A stretch of DNA of 64,000 bases, taken from the NCBI GenBank assembly GCA_963700185.1, contig CAVOWP010000031.1, forward strand, positions 1-64,000, read 5' to 3'. This DNA comes from AP-15 sp963700185 (GTDB taxonomy: Bacteria; Pseudomonadota; Alphaproteobacteria; ATCC43930; CGMCC-115725). A program made the position numbers and the translations under genes. Below are positions 33,572-42,216 of the stretch, one piece after another (position 1 is the stretch's first letter; the number at the start of each line of letters is the position of its first letter). The notes under the pieces were generated by a model. It did no database searches, was not told the DNA's origin, and saw nothing but the letters and a program-made list of their open reading frames with translations.

Positions 33572-35364
33572 GCTCCGTCCTCTCCTGTATCGGCTTCCTC
33601 TGCGGGGTCTTCCAGAGGTGTTTCATCCCCATCGGATTCGGCCGCCGTAAACCGCTCTCGAACGGCGGCGATAGTCGCCCCTGGAAATGTCTCGAGCACC
33701 GCCTGAACCAACGGGTGACGCGTGACCTCGTTCCGCAGGGCGCGCTGGCGGCCCTCCTCCTGCTCACGCAGGGTCAGGTCTCCTGCCGCCTCGGAAACGG
33801 CGATCAGCCATCGGCTTCCGGTCCATTCGCTCAGCAGCTGGCCTAGGCGGTTGGCCAGATCACGCGGTGCGCTGGAAGCCGGACGCAGTTCGATACGCCC
33901 CGGTTCGAAATGAACCAGATGGATGTCCGACCAGAGGTGTGACCGTAGCAGCGCCTCGCGCCTTTTGTCGAACAAGGCGATGACTTCGGCAAAGCTTTGG
34001 GGCATCGAGTCGTGCACAGGCTGGATGCTAGGGCCGGGAAGTGCGGCGGGGAGCTCGGCAACGGCTCGCAACGCATTCCCGGCGGTCGGCCTCGAAGGCA
34101 AGGTTTCCGGGTGCTGCGCAACGGCTACAGGGGACGAAGCGGCAGACGTGTTCGACGCCCTGGCCGCGCCGGCGCCGTTGCCCCGGCTTCCTGCTGGATC
34201 CGGGGCTGCTACGACCGAGCGGACCAGCTCGGCCGGTGCCGGCAGATCGGCGACATAGGCGAGACGCACGAGCACCATTTCGGCGGCCTGGATCGGGGAG
34301 GGTGCGACCTGCACCTCCTCGAGGCCCTTCAGCAGCATCTGCCAGGCCCGGGCGAGCACCGGTATCGTCAGCTTTTCGGCAAGCGGCCCGGCCCGCGCGC
34401 GGTCGCCTTCGGCAATCGGATCGCCGGTGCCGGCCTCCGGTGCAAGCTTTAGCCGGGTCACGAAATGGCTGAGGTCGAGGAGATCTTGCACGACCATCAG
34501 CGGGTCTGACCCGCCCTGATAGAGGTGACCCATCTGTGCGAGCGCAGACCGCGCATCGCCGCGCAACACGCTCTCCAGCAAATCGAAGGCGAGCCCGCGA
34601 TCGGCGACCCCGAGCATGTCGCGCACGGCGGCCTCCGCAACCCGCCCGCCCGAGAGAGCGATCGCCTGGTCGAGCAAGGAAAGCCCGTCGCGCACCGAAC
34701 CGTCGGCGGCGCGGGCGATCAGCGCGAGGGCCGCCGGCTCGACTTCGACACCCTCCGCCTCAGCGATCCGGCGATAATGTGGGATCAGCTGTTCGACCGG
34801 GACCCGGCGCAACGAGAAACGCTGGCAGCGCGACAGGACTGTGACCGGGACCTTGTTGATCTCGGTCGTCGCGAAGACGAATTTCACATCGGGCGGCGGC
34901 TCTTCGAGCGTCTTCAACAGAGCGTTGAAGGCGTTTTTCGAGAGCATGTGCACTTCGTCGATGATGTAGACCTTGTAGCGCCCGGAGACCGGCCGATAGC
35001 GCACCCCCTCGGTCAACTCGCGGATGTCGTCGACGCCGGTGCGCGAAGCGGCGTCCATCTCCATCACATCGACATGGCGGTCGTCGGCGATCGCCAGGCA
35101 TTGTGCGCACTGACCGCAGGGTTCTGCCGTCGAGCCGCCCGAGCCGTCGGGTCCGACGCAATTGAGGGCACGCGCCAGAATTCGGGCCGTTGTCGTCTTG
35201 CCGACGCCGCGCACGCCGGTCAGAATGAAGGCGTGGGCGATCCGCCCCGTCGCGATCGCGTTCGACAGGGTGCGCACCATCGCCTCCTGCCCGATCAGCT
35301 CGGCGAAGGTCGAGGGCCGATATTTGCGGGCGAGGACGCGATATGCCGCCGCCGAATCGCTCAT
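33568..35364 (-). CDS. dnaX: DNA polymerase III subunit tau/gamma
   Basis: About 598 residues from ATG 35364 (MSDSAAAYRVLARKYRP); ATG 35376 is possible. AAA+ clamp-loader features: Walker A GVRGVGKTTTAR, zinc-binding Cys (CVGPDG, then EPCGQCAQC), Walker B with DEVHMLS, and sensor 1 ATTEINKVPVTVLSRCQRF. Domain III and a tau-like tail follow, ending in an acidic DGDETPLEDPAEEADTGEDG. It is the ATPase of the clamp loader and ties the replisome together. The ffs RNA lies directly upstream and ybaB downstream, the conserved alphaproteobacterial order. Confidence 0.96.
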   Translation of the reverse strand: MSDSAAAYRVLARKYRPSTFAELIGQEAMVRTLSNAIATGRIAHAFILTGVRGVGKTTTARILARALNCVGPDGSGGSTAEPCGQCAQCLAIADDRHVDVMEMDAASRTGVDDIRELTEGVRYRPVSGRYKVYIIDEVHMLSKNAFNALLKTLEEPPPDVKFVFATTEINKVPVTVLSRCQRFSLRRVPVEQLIPHYRRIAEAEGVEVEPAALALIARAADGSVRDGLSLLDQAIALSGGRVAEAAVRDMLGVADRGLAFDLLESVLRGDARSALAQMGHLYQGGSDPLMVVQDLLDLSHFVTRLKLAPEAGTGDPIAEGDRARAGPLAEKLTIPVLARAWQMLLKGLEEVQVAPSPIQAAEMVLVRLAYVADLPAPAELVRSVVAAPDPAGSRGNGAGAARASNTSAASSPVAVAQHPETLPSRPTAGNALRAVAELPAALPGPSIQPVHDSMPQSFAEVIALFDKRREALLRSHLWSDIHLVHFEPGRIELRPASSAPRDLANRLGQLLSEWTGSRWLIAVSEAAGDLTLREQEEGRQRALRNEVTRHPLVQAVLETFPGATIAAVRERFTAAESDGDETPLEDPAEEADTGEDGA

Positions 35365-35386
35365 TCTCGAAACCATGTCGAGACAA

Positions 35387-35485
35387 GGGAGACCGGACGA
35401 ACGACCCAGATCGGGGCTCGTTACGGCTGCTTCCTTCCGGACCTGACCGGGTTGGCGAGGGACCTGTCCGCCGCCGGCCTCCCCC
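35387..35485 (-). ncRNA. ffs: Signal recognition particle RNA, small bacterial (4.5S) type
   Basis: The minus strand contains GGTCAGGTCCGGAAGGAAGC followed by AGCCGTAA, the invariant apical part of SRP RNA bound by Ffh. The flanks pair: GGGGGAGGCCGG at the 5' end (35474-35485) with CCGGTCTCCC at the 3' end (35387-35396). Length about 99 nt, normal for the small type. The location just before dnaX is conserved. The RNA and Ffh deliver inner-membrane proteins to FtsY and the Sec/YidC machinery. Confidence 0.95.
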
Positions 35486-35490
35486 GACAC

Positions 35491-35519
35491 TATATCAGCT
35501 GTCGGCGATGCCGGGGCAA
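35491..35519 (-). promoter_or_regulatory. Promoter of the 4.5S RNA gene
   Basis: On the minus strand, TTGCCC (35514-35519) and GATATA (35491-35496) are 17 bp apart. The predicted start about 6-7 nt after the -10 falls at the folded 5' end of the RNA near 35485, which independently supports both calls. Confidence 0.6.
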
Positions 35520-35552
35520 GGATCGCCTTCTTGGCGAAGCTCTCTTCCCCCC

Positions 35553-36689
35553 TCAATGGCGCATGAAATAGACGCGATGGAGCTGGTCGCGGAAGCTTCG
35601 GCTGGAGGCGAGCGCGGTCTCGAAATCGGTCTTGCCGAGCACATAGGCGTCGACTTCGTCCTCGGCGACGACTGTGGCGTTGCGCGGCTCGCCGCTGATC
35701 AGCGCAACCTCGCCGAAGAAATCGCCCGGCCCCAACCGCGCCACCTCGTGATCGGCACGCATCACCTCGACTTGGCCATCCGAGATCACGAAGAACTCTT
35801 CCCCGGGCTCCCCCTCGCGAATGATCGTCTCGCCCGCGGCGAAATGGCGTTTCTTGACGTGCTCCGCGACATCGGAGAGCTGCTGCGGGGTCAGCGCCTT
35901 GAACAGATCGATCGGGCGCAGGAACTCGCAGATCCGCAGCGCATCGTGCAGCACCACATCGGACATGATCCGGCCGTCCACCATGTGGACCAGGCGGTCG
36001 GCCGAATCGATGATCCGGTGGTCGTGGGTGACCATCATCACGGCCGCGCCGTAATCGATCGTGGTCCGCTTGAGCAGATTGATGACGTTCATCGTCGAAT
36101 CCTTGTCGAGCGCCGCGGTCGGCTCGTCGGCGAGGATCAGCCTCGGCTGATTGACGAGCGCGCGGCCGATCGCGACCCGCTGGCGCTCGCCGCCCGACAG
36201 GAACCTCGGCTTGTGGTCGATGCGGTGGCCGAGCCCCAGGCGCTCCAGCATCCCGGCGCAGCGCTGCCGCATCTCGCCGAGTGCACCGTCGCCGAGCTGC
36301 GCCGCCATCTTGACGTTTTCGTAGGCGGAGAGCGCATCGAACAGATTGTGCATCTGAAAGATGAAACCGATGTCGCGCCGCACTTCGACGAGGTCGCTGC
36401 CGCCGAGTTGCGACAGGTCACGGCCGAGGACGTCGATCCTGCCTTCCTGCACCGAGCGCAGTGCCCCGATCAAGGTTAACAAGGTGGTCTTGCCGGCCCC
36501 CGAGGGGCCGGTCATCACGACGAGCTGACCCGCGGGAATCTCGATCGAGTTGCCGAACAGGACCTGGTTGCGCGCTTCGCCCTCACCGTAATAGTGGTTA
36601 AGCCCGTGGACCCGCACGGCCGGTTCCGGTGCGGCAGGCCGCGCGACCGGCGGCGCCTCCGCCCGCTCGGCGACGAGAGCGGCGCACAT
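35553..36689 (-). CDS. ABC transporter ATPase fused to a C-terminal cyclic-nucleotide-binding domain
   Basis: About 378 residues from ATG 36689, which shares one base with the upstream permease stop (TGATG). Residues ~22-240 are a MacB/DevA-type ATPase: Walker A TGPSGAGKTTLL, signature LSGGERQRVAIGRAL, Walker B LILADEPTAALD and switch VTHDH. After a linker comes a cNMP-binding/Crp-like beta-roll: FAAGETIIREGEPGEEFFVI, GPGDFFGEVALISGEPRNAT. The phosphate cassette reads FFGEVALISGEPRNATV, close to functional examples. A fused nucleotide-sensing or merely structural domain on an exporter ATPase is unusual and suggests direct ligand control of export. Confidence 0.9.
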   Translation of the reverse strand: MCAALVAERAEAPPVARPAAPEPAVRVHGLNHYYGEGEARNQVLFGNSIEIPAGQLVVMTGPSGAGKTTLLTLIGALRSVQEGRIDVLGRDLSQLGGSDLVEVRRDIGFIFQMHNLFDALSAYENVKMAAQLGDGALGEMRQRCAGMLERLGLGHRIDHKPRFLSGGERQRVAIGRALVNQPRLILADEPTAALDKDSTMNVINLLKRTTIDYGAAVMMVTHDHRIIDSADRLVHMVDGRIMSDVVLHDALRICEFLRPIDLFKALTPQQLSDVAEHVKKRHFAAGETIIREGEPGEEFFVISDGQVEVMRADHEVARLGPGDFFGEVALISGEPRNATVVAEDEVDAYVLGKTDFETALASSRSFRDQLHRVYFMRH

Positions 36690-37894
36690 CAGAACACCTC
36701 GGCCGGGTCGGCCATGATCACCCGCCGCACGGCAATCGCCGCCGAGATCAGGCACATGCCCAGGGTCAGGCCGAGGCTGACGAGCGTCAGCCGCACGGTC
36801 ATGTGCAGCGGCAACAGCGCCAACCGACCAATGACGTAATAGAGTAGGAGGCTCAGCAGCAATGCCGGGACCCACCCCGCCAAGGCATTGAACGCCGCCT
36901 GTTCGAAAACCACACGCAGCAGATAGCCGGTTCGATATCCCATCGCCTTCAATGTCGCATATTGCGGCAGCTGGTCGGAAAGATCGGTGTAGGTGACTTG
37001 ATACGAGATCAGCATTCCAACCACAAAGCCGACAATCGTGCCCATCGCAAAGATCGGTCCGGCCGACGACACGTCTGCTTGAAACTTGCGCTCGAACTCG
37101 ATCAGCTGCGGCTTGGTGAACACCGCGATCGTGTCGGGCAATGCTTTTCTCAAGGATTGCTGGACGGCGGCCGGATCATCGCCGGACTTCACCTTGACGA
37201 CCCCGACATCGACGGCAGCGGGATCGCCGGCCGGGCCGCGCAGCAGGCTCGCGAAGGTGCGGTCGCTCATGATGACCGTGCCGTCGCTCTGGAAATCGGG
37301 GCCGAGGGCAAAACCGCCGACGATCTTGACCTTGGCGCCGTTGAGCTCGGCTTCCGTCGCATCGCTGTCCATGCCGAGAAAGCGACGGGCGCGGCGGTCG
37401 ACGAGCACGGTATTCGGTTCCTTCAATTTGTCGCGGTCGGCGTTGACGTCGGCGAACGAAAAGACCGGCGCATCGGGATCGAAGCCAAAGGCGCGGACGA
37501 GAAAAACCTTGCCGTCGATCGGGTTCTTCCAAAAGAAGTCGAACCAGTCGGCGTAAAGCGCCCGCGCGCTCGCGACACCCGGCACGTTGCGCGCCTTGTC
37601 GAGATCGGCGCGGGGAAACGGGTCTCGCGTAGCAAACTGATATTTATGGGCGCTCTGCAGCAGAATATCGCCGTCGAGGCCGCGGATGACCGCGAACGCG
37701 CTCTCGAAAAAGGCCTGTTCGAAGCCGAGCTGCATCAGCATCAGCAGCACCGCGAAGCCGATGCCGCCGGCCGAGCGCAGCAGCCGCGACTTGTTCGAAA
37801 CAAGATTGCGCCAGGCGAGCGGGACCGAGCCCGGCCGCGCCGTGGCGGCGAGCCCTGCGGGAGGGTGTCGGAGGGGAGCGGAGGTAGCCGACAA
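36689..37894 (-). CDS. ABC transporter permease, FtsX/DevC type
   Basis: A 401-residue permease with the FtsX/MacB plan: helix 1 (GGIGFAVLLMLMQLGFEQAFF), a large periplasmic domain (about 75-265), then three helices (MGTIVGFVVGMLISYQVTYT, a second around WVPALLLSLLLYYVIG, a third SLGLTLGMCLISAAIAV) ending MADPAEVF. TDLSDQLPQYATLKAMGYRT is the coupling-helix region. The closest known type is DevC of heterocyst glycolipid export. Its partner permease lies upstream and the ATPase follows, translationally coupled. Confidence 0.9.
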   Translation of the reverse strand: MSATSAPLRHPPAGLAATARPGSVPLAWRNLVSNKSRLLRSAGGIGFAVLLMLMQLGFEQAFFESAFAVIRGLDGDILLQSAHKYQFATRDPFPRADLDKARNVPGVASARALYADWFDFFWKNPIDGKVFLVRAFGFDPDAPVFSFADVNADRDKLKEPNTVLVDRRARRFLGMDSDATEAELNGAKVKIVGGFALGPDFQSDGTVIMSDRTFASLLRGPAGDPAAVDVGVVKVKSGDDPAAVQQSLRKALPDTIAVFTKPQLIEFERKFQADVSSAGPIFAMGTIVGFVVGMLISYQVTYTDLSDQLPQYATLKAMGYRTGYLLRVVFEQAAFNALAGWVPALLLSLLLYYVIGRLALLPLHMTVRLTLVSLGLTLGMCLISAAIAVRRVIMADPAEVF

Positions 37895-37907
37895 AACGCA
37901 GGCCCTC

Positions 37908-39063
37908 TCAGAACACGTCCGCAGGCGCGGCGCGGCGCAGAATGCCGACCGAGAGCAGCGCCGAAATCAAGGCCATGGCGACGGCGGCGGCGAACACGGC
38001 GAGGAGGCGCATCTCGCTCATCGTCACCGGCAGCAACGTCTCCTGGCGGATGACCGAGTAGAGCCCCAATGCGGCACCCAAGGCCGGAATGAACCCGGCA
38101 ATGACGATCAGCAGCGACATCACGCTGACCGTGCCGGCCAGCGACCGGTCGGGATAGCCGATCGCCTTCAATGTGGCGAATTGCGGCAATTGCCGGCTGA
38201 CCTGCGTCGAGACGATCTGGTAGACGATCATGATCCCGACCACAAAGGAGATCAGCAGCCCCGATCCGAAGATGATCCCGACCGAGGTGCGGGTCGTCCA
38301 ATACGCCGTTTCATGCGCGTCGAGCGCTTTACGCGTGAAGACCTGGAGGCCGGAGCCGACCACCTTGCGCAAATCGTCGGCGGCGCGACCGGGATCCACC
38401 CCGGGCTTCAGCTGGATCGCGCCGAGATTGACGATATTGAGGCCCCGTTGCGGAAATAGCCGGGCAAAATTTGCCTCGCTTGCCATCACGACCCCGAGCC
38501 CCATGAACCCTGTGCCCAGCACATATTGCCCGCCGATCGTGACCTTGCGGTCGCCGATTTCGACGATCCGGCCGGTGTCGAGCGGCCCGAACATCGGGCG
38601 GGTGGTGCTGTCGACGAGAACCGTGTCGGCCCGCTCCAGGACACTCGTCTGCCGGTTGATGCTGTCGGGAATGAAGACGTGGCTCTCCGGGTCGAAGCCG
38701 ATCACGAAAACATCCGGCCACTGGCCCCCTTCGCCACTCTTCCATTTGGCAAAGCCGAAATAGATCGGCGTCGCCTTCTCGACATCGGGCGAGGAGCTGT
38801 ACCGGGCCCAGTTGGCTGAGCGGAAAGGCGCCAGGCTGAGCCTGATACTCGTATTCGTTCGAGGCAAGCAGCAGGTCGAACCTCATATTGTCATAGAGCA
38901 ACAGGCCGCCCTGCGGCACGGCGTAGAAAAAGCCGAGCTCGACAAAGACGAGGAGGATCGCCATGAAAATCCCGATTAGCGCGAGCCCGGTCCGTCTCTT
39001 GTCGTAGGTCAAGATACGCCAGGCGAGCGGAACCCTCGGACGGAGATAGAACGGGGCGATCAT
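37908..39063 (-). CDS. ABC transporter permease, FtsX/DevC type, second copy, frameshifted
   Basis: From ATG 39063 (MIAPFYLRPRVPLAWRIL) through helix 1 (LALIGIFMAILLVFVELGFF) to AFPLSQL. A +1 shift in GGGCCC at 38804-38809 leads into ARYSSSPDVEKATPIYFGFA and the rest of a normal periplasmic domain, then three helices and the end ILRRAAPADVF. The total is 3n+1 nt, so one extra base explains it. It is paralogous to the next gene (both have QLPQ(F/Y)ATLKA(I/M)GY). The three genes permease-permease-ATPase form one operon; no periplasmic adaptor gene is seen. Confidence 0.82.
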
Positions 39064-39227
39064 CGCGGTTCGTTTGTACGCGAGCGGGTAACGATCATCA
39101 ACTTCCCGGTACCGGAGATTTAAGGATCCGTACAAAAGGGTGATTGGGATGAATGGCGGCCGCCGCCTATAATCCACGTTAGCACTCTCCCGGAGAGGTG
39201 CCGGCAAGCCGATCAAGGAGTAGCCAG

Positions 39228-39677
39228 ATGCCCCGTCTCATGATCAACGGACAGACGCGAGAGGTCGATGTCGATCCCGACACCCCGCTGCTTTGGGTGC
39301 TGCGCGACACCTTGGGTCTGACCGGCACAAAATTCGGGTGCGGCATCGCCCAGTGCGGCGCCTGCACGGTCCATATCGACGGGGTGGCGACCCGGTCTTG
39401 CTCGGTGCCGGTCAGCGCCGCCGAGGGGACCCAGATTACGACGATCGAGGGCTTGCCGGCCAACGGCGCTCTGCATCCCGTGCAAAGAGCCTGGATTGCC
39501 CACGATGTGCCGCAATGCGGCTATTGCCAGAGCGGCATGATCATGGCCGTGGCGGCTCTCCTCAAGGACAAGCCGCAACCGACCGACGCCGAGATCGACG
39601 CGGCGATCACCAACATCTGCCGCTGCGGCACCTACGCCCGCATCCGAGCGGCGATCCACACCGCCGCGCAGGCGTGA
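39228..39677 (+). CDS. iorA: 2Fe-2S subunit of a molybdenum hydroxylase (isoquinoline 1-oxidoreductase alpha type)
   Basis: A 149-residue protein from ATG 39228, with AAGGAG 8 bp upstream. Plant-type cluster: GTKFGCGIAQCGACTVHIDG plus the Cys in TRSCSVP. Helical-domain cluster: VPQCGYCQSGM and NICRCGTY. This small subunit passes electrons from the molybdopterin subunit that follows after 16 bp to an external acceptor. It lacks a signal peptide and would be exported bound to its Tat-targeted partner. The substrate could be an N-heterocycle or an aldehyde. Confidence 0.92.
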   Translation: MPRLMINGQTREVDVDPDTPLLWVLRDTLGLTGTKFGCGIAQCGACTVHIDGVATRSCSVPVSAAEGTQITTIEGLPANGALHPVQRAWIAHDVPQCGYCQSGMIMAVAALLKDKPQPTDAEIDAAITNICRCGTYARIRAAIHTAAQA

Positions 39678-39693
39678 GGCGGAGGGAGACGCG

Positions 39694-41853
39694 ATGACAC
39701 ACATGTCGCAGATCAGCCGCCGCTTTTTCCTTAAGACCACAGCCGCCGTGGGCGGCGGGCTCGCGCTCGGTTTTCACCTGCCGGCCGGCACTGGCGAGGC
39801 CGCAGCCGCGTCGGGCCCTGCCGAGGTCAATGCCTGGGTGGTGATCCAGCCCGATGACGCAGTAATCATCCGCGTCGCCCGTTCCGAAATGGGGCAGGGC
39901 ATCACCACCGCGCTGCCGATGCTGGTCGCCGAGGAGCTCCAATGCGATTGGAGCAAGGTGCGCGCGGAATTCCCCTCACCCGAAGAAAACCTGCGGCGGA
40001 AGCGCGCATGGGGCGACATGTCGACCGGCGGCAGCCGCTCGGTGCGGACCTCGCAGGAATATCTCCGCAAGGCAGGCGCGGCGGCGCGCGAAATGCTGAT
40101 CGCCGCCGCGGCGGCGCAATGGGGTGTTCCGGCGGCCCAGTGTCAGGCGGCAAACAGCCTCGTCACCCATAAGCCGACCGGCCGCACCTTCCGATACGGC
40201 GAGGTTGCGGAGGCCGCCGCGAAACTGCCGCCGCCATCCGAGCTGAAACTGAAGGACCCGAAAGAGTGGACCTTGCTCGGAACGCCGCAGAAGCGTCTCG
40301 ACACTGTCGACAAGGTGACCGGGAAGCCGCTCTATGGCATCGACGTCCGCGTGCCGAACATGGTTTATGCCGCGATCGTCCAATGCCCCGTGTTCGGGGG
40401 CACGCCCAAATCATATGACGAATCGAAAGTCCGCGGGCTCAAGGGCGTCCGGCAGGTGGTGCGGTTGCCGAATGCGGTCGCTGTCGTGGCGGACAGCTGG
40501 TGGCAGGCGAAGACGGCAATCGATGCGCTGCCGGTGACCTGGGACGAGGGGCAGAACGGTACAGTGTCGAGCGCCAGCATCGCCGAGTTCCTGCGCGGCG
40601 GGCTCACCGCGCCGGAGGCGGCGGTGGTCCGAAAGGAGGGCGATGTCGATGCGGCGCTCGCGACGGCCGCAAAACGGGTCGAGGCCGAGTACGGGGCGCC
40701 GTTTCTGAGCCATGCGACGATGGAGCCGCAGAACTGCACGGCCTCCGTCACCCCCGACAAAGTCGAGATCTGGGTGTCCACCCAGAGCGGCGAAGGAGCG
40801 CTGGCCGCAGCGGCCGCCGCGGCCGAGGTGCCACCGGAGAAAGTCGTCGTGCACAAGACGATGCTCGGCGGCGGCTTCGGCCGGCGCGGCGCGGTGCAGG
40901 ACTATGTCCATCAGGCGGTTCTGATCGCCAAGGCGGCCGGACAGCCGGTCAAGCTCCTATGGACGCGCGAAGAGGACATCCGCCACGACTTCTACCGTCC
41001 GACGGCGATGGCCAAGTTCACCGCCGCCCTCGACGCCTCGGGGATGCCGATAGCATGGCGGGTGCGGGTCACCGGCCCGTCGATCCTCGCCAATCTGTTT
41101 CCGCAGCGGCTGGCGGGCGGCGTCGATCAGTCCTTCGCCAATGGCTTCACCGACGAAATGGCCTATGCGGTGCCGAACTACGAGGTCGGCTACGCAATGC
41201 GCACGACGCACGTCCCGGTCGGCTTCTGGCGCTCGGTCAACCACTCGCAGAACGGCTTTTTCCGGGAATCTTTCATCGACGAGATGGCGCTCGCCGCCGG
41301 CCAGGATCCCTACCAGTACCGCCGCAAATTATTGAGCAAGGACCCGGTGCGGCTCGCCGTGCTCGATGCGGCGGCGCAAAAATCGGGCTGGGACAGTCCG
41401 GCGGCCCCTGGCGTCTCCCGCGGTATCGCGCTCGTCGAGGCATATGGCAGCCTGTGCGCACAGGTCACCGAGGCATCGGTCGACGGCAAGGGTGAGATCC
41501 GCGTGCATCGCGTCGTCGCGGCGGTCGACACCGGCCACATCGTCAATCCCGAGATACTGCGGGCGCAGACCGAAAGCGCAATCGTCTATGGATTGACCGC
41601 GGCGCTCTACGGCGCGATCACGATCGAGAACGGCCGCGTTCAACAAGGCAATTTCGACGATTACGAGATGCTGCGTCTTGCCGACATGCCGGCGGTCGAG
41701 ACCGTGCTGGTGCCGAGCGGCGGGTTCTGGGGCGGCGGCGGCGAAATCGGCGTGCCGCCGCTGGCCCCGGCATTGTGCAATGCAATCTTCGCGGCGACCG
41801 GCAAACGCATCCGCTCGTTGCCGCTGAAGGACCAGGACCTGAAGCCGGTGTGA
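39694..41853 (+). CDS. iorB: Molybdopterin-binding subunit of isoquinoline 1-oxidoreductase/aldehyde dehydrogenase type
   Basis: A 719-residue protein with a Tat signal at residues 8-30 (SRRFFLKTTAAVGGGLALG), so it works in the periplasm. Mo-cofactor motifs typical of the IorB group include VARSEMGQGITTALPMLVAEE, LGGGFGRRG, GFWRSVNHSQNGFF, and GGFWGGGGEIGVPPLAPA with the catalytic Glu near the C-terminus. No FAD subunit follows; such enzymes give electrons to cytochrome c, and a cytochrome c gene lies 77 bp downstream. An isoquinoline substrate is only one option. Confidence 0.92.
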   Translation: MTHMSQISRRFFLKTTAAVGGGLALGFHLPAGTGEAAAASGPAEVNAWVVIQPDDAVIIRVARSEMGQGITTALPMLVAEELQCDWSKVRAEFPSPEENLRRKRAWGDMSTGGSRSVRTSQEYLRKAGAAAREMLIAAAAAQWGVPAAQCQAANSLVTHKPTGRTFRYGEVAEAAAKLPPPSELKLKDPKEWTLLGTPQKRLDTVDKVTGKPLYGIDVRVPNMVYAAIVQCPVFGGTPKSYDESKVRGLKGVRQVVRLPNAVAVVADSWWQAKTAIDALPVTWDEGQNGTVSSASIAEFLRGGLTAPEAAVVRKEGDVDAALATAAKRVEAEYGAPFLSHATMEPQNCTASVTPDKVEIWVSTQSGEGALAAAAAAAEVPPEKVVVHKTMLGGGFGRRGAVQDYVHQAVLIAKAAGQPVKLLWTREEDIRHDFYRPTAMAKFTAALDASGMPIAWRVRVTGPSILANLFPQRLAGGVDQSFANGFTDEMAYAVPNYEVGYAMRTTHVPVGFWRSVNHSQNGFFRESFIDEMALAAGQDPYQYRRKLLSKDPVRLAVLDAAAQKSGWDSPAAPGVSRGIALVEAYGSLCAQVTEASVDGKGEIRVHRVVAAVDTGHIVNPEILRAQTESAIVYGLTAALYGAITIENGRVQQGNFDDYEMLRLADMPAVETVLVPSGGFWGGGGEIGVPPLAPALCNAIFAATGKRIRSLPLKDQDLKPV

Positions 41854-41874
41854 CTGGGTCCCGTCGCCGCCGAG

Positions 41875-41917
41875 CCCCCACCCTGACCCTCCCCTGCAGG
41901 CGGGGGAGGGAGTGGGA
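41875..41917. repeat. GC-rich inverted repeat (CCCTCCC/GGGGGAGGG type)
   Basis: CCCTCCCCTGCAGGCGGGGG with flanking Pu/Py tracts forms a hairpin between iorB and the cytochrome gene. It resembles the element at 32813-32867. It could act as a partial terminator, uncoupling the Mo-hydroxylase genes from the sulfide genes. Confidence 0.5.
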
Positions 41918-41930
41918 AGGGGCAGCATGG

Positions 41931-42216
41931 GTGACAGCCGTCTGGTTGCTGATGCTGCCGGGGCTTCTCGCCTCCGCCGTCTCTGCAGCGGAGCCGCCAC
42001 CCGGCGCGTCTTCATGCTCGGGCTGTCATCCGCCGACCGCCTTGGCGGAGACCAAGGTGCCGCCGCTGCGGGGGCAGAACCCGGCGGATATTGCTGCCGC
42101 GATGCAAGGCCTTCCGCTCGGGCGAGCGCCCGTCGACGGTGATGGGCCGAATAGCGAAAGGGTTTTCCGACGGGGAGATCCGGGCGATCGCCGCCTGGGT
42201 TGCGGAACAACGGTGA
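41931..42216 (+). CDS. Monohaem cytochrome c, FccA/SoxE-like, frameshifted
   Basis: GTG start at 41931. A signal peptide (VWLLMLPGLLASAVSAAEPP) is followed by one haem site, SSCSGCH. As sequenced, the frame fails after AAAMQ; removing one A of AA at 42106-42107 gives AFRSGERPSTVMGRIAKGFS then DGEIRAIAAWVAEQR and a stop at 42214-42216. STVM supplies the axial Met. About 95 residues, 3n+1 nt as sequenced. The corrected tail is the classic FccA/SoxE ending. Its stop overlaps the GTG of the flavoprotein gene by 4 bp, so the two form the flavocytochrome c pair. Confidence 0.75.
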
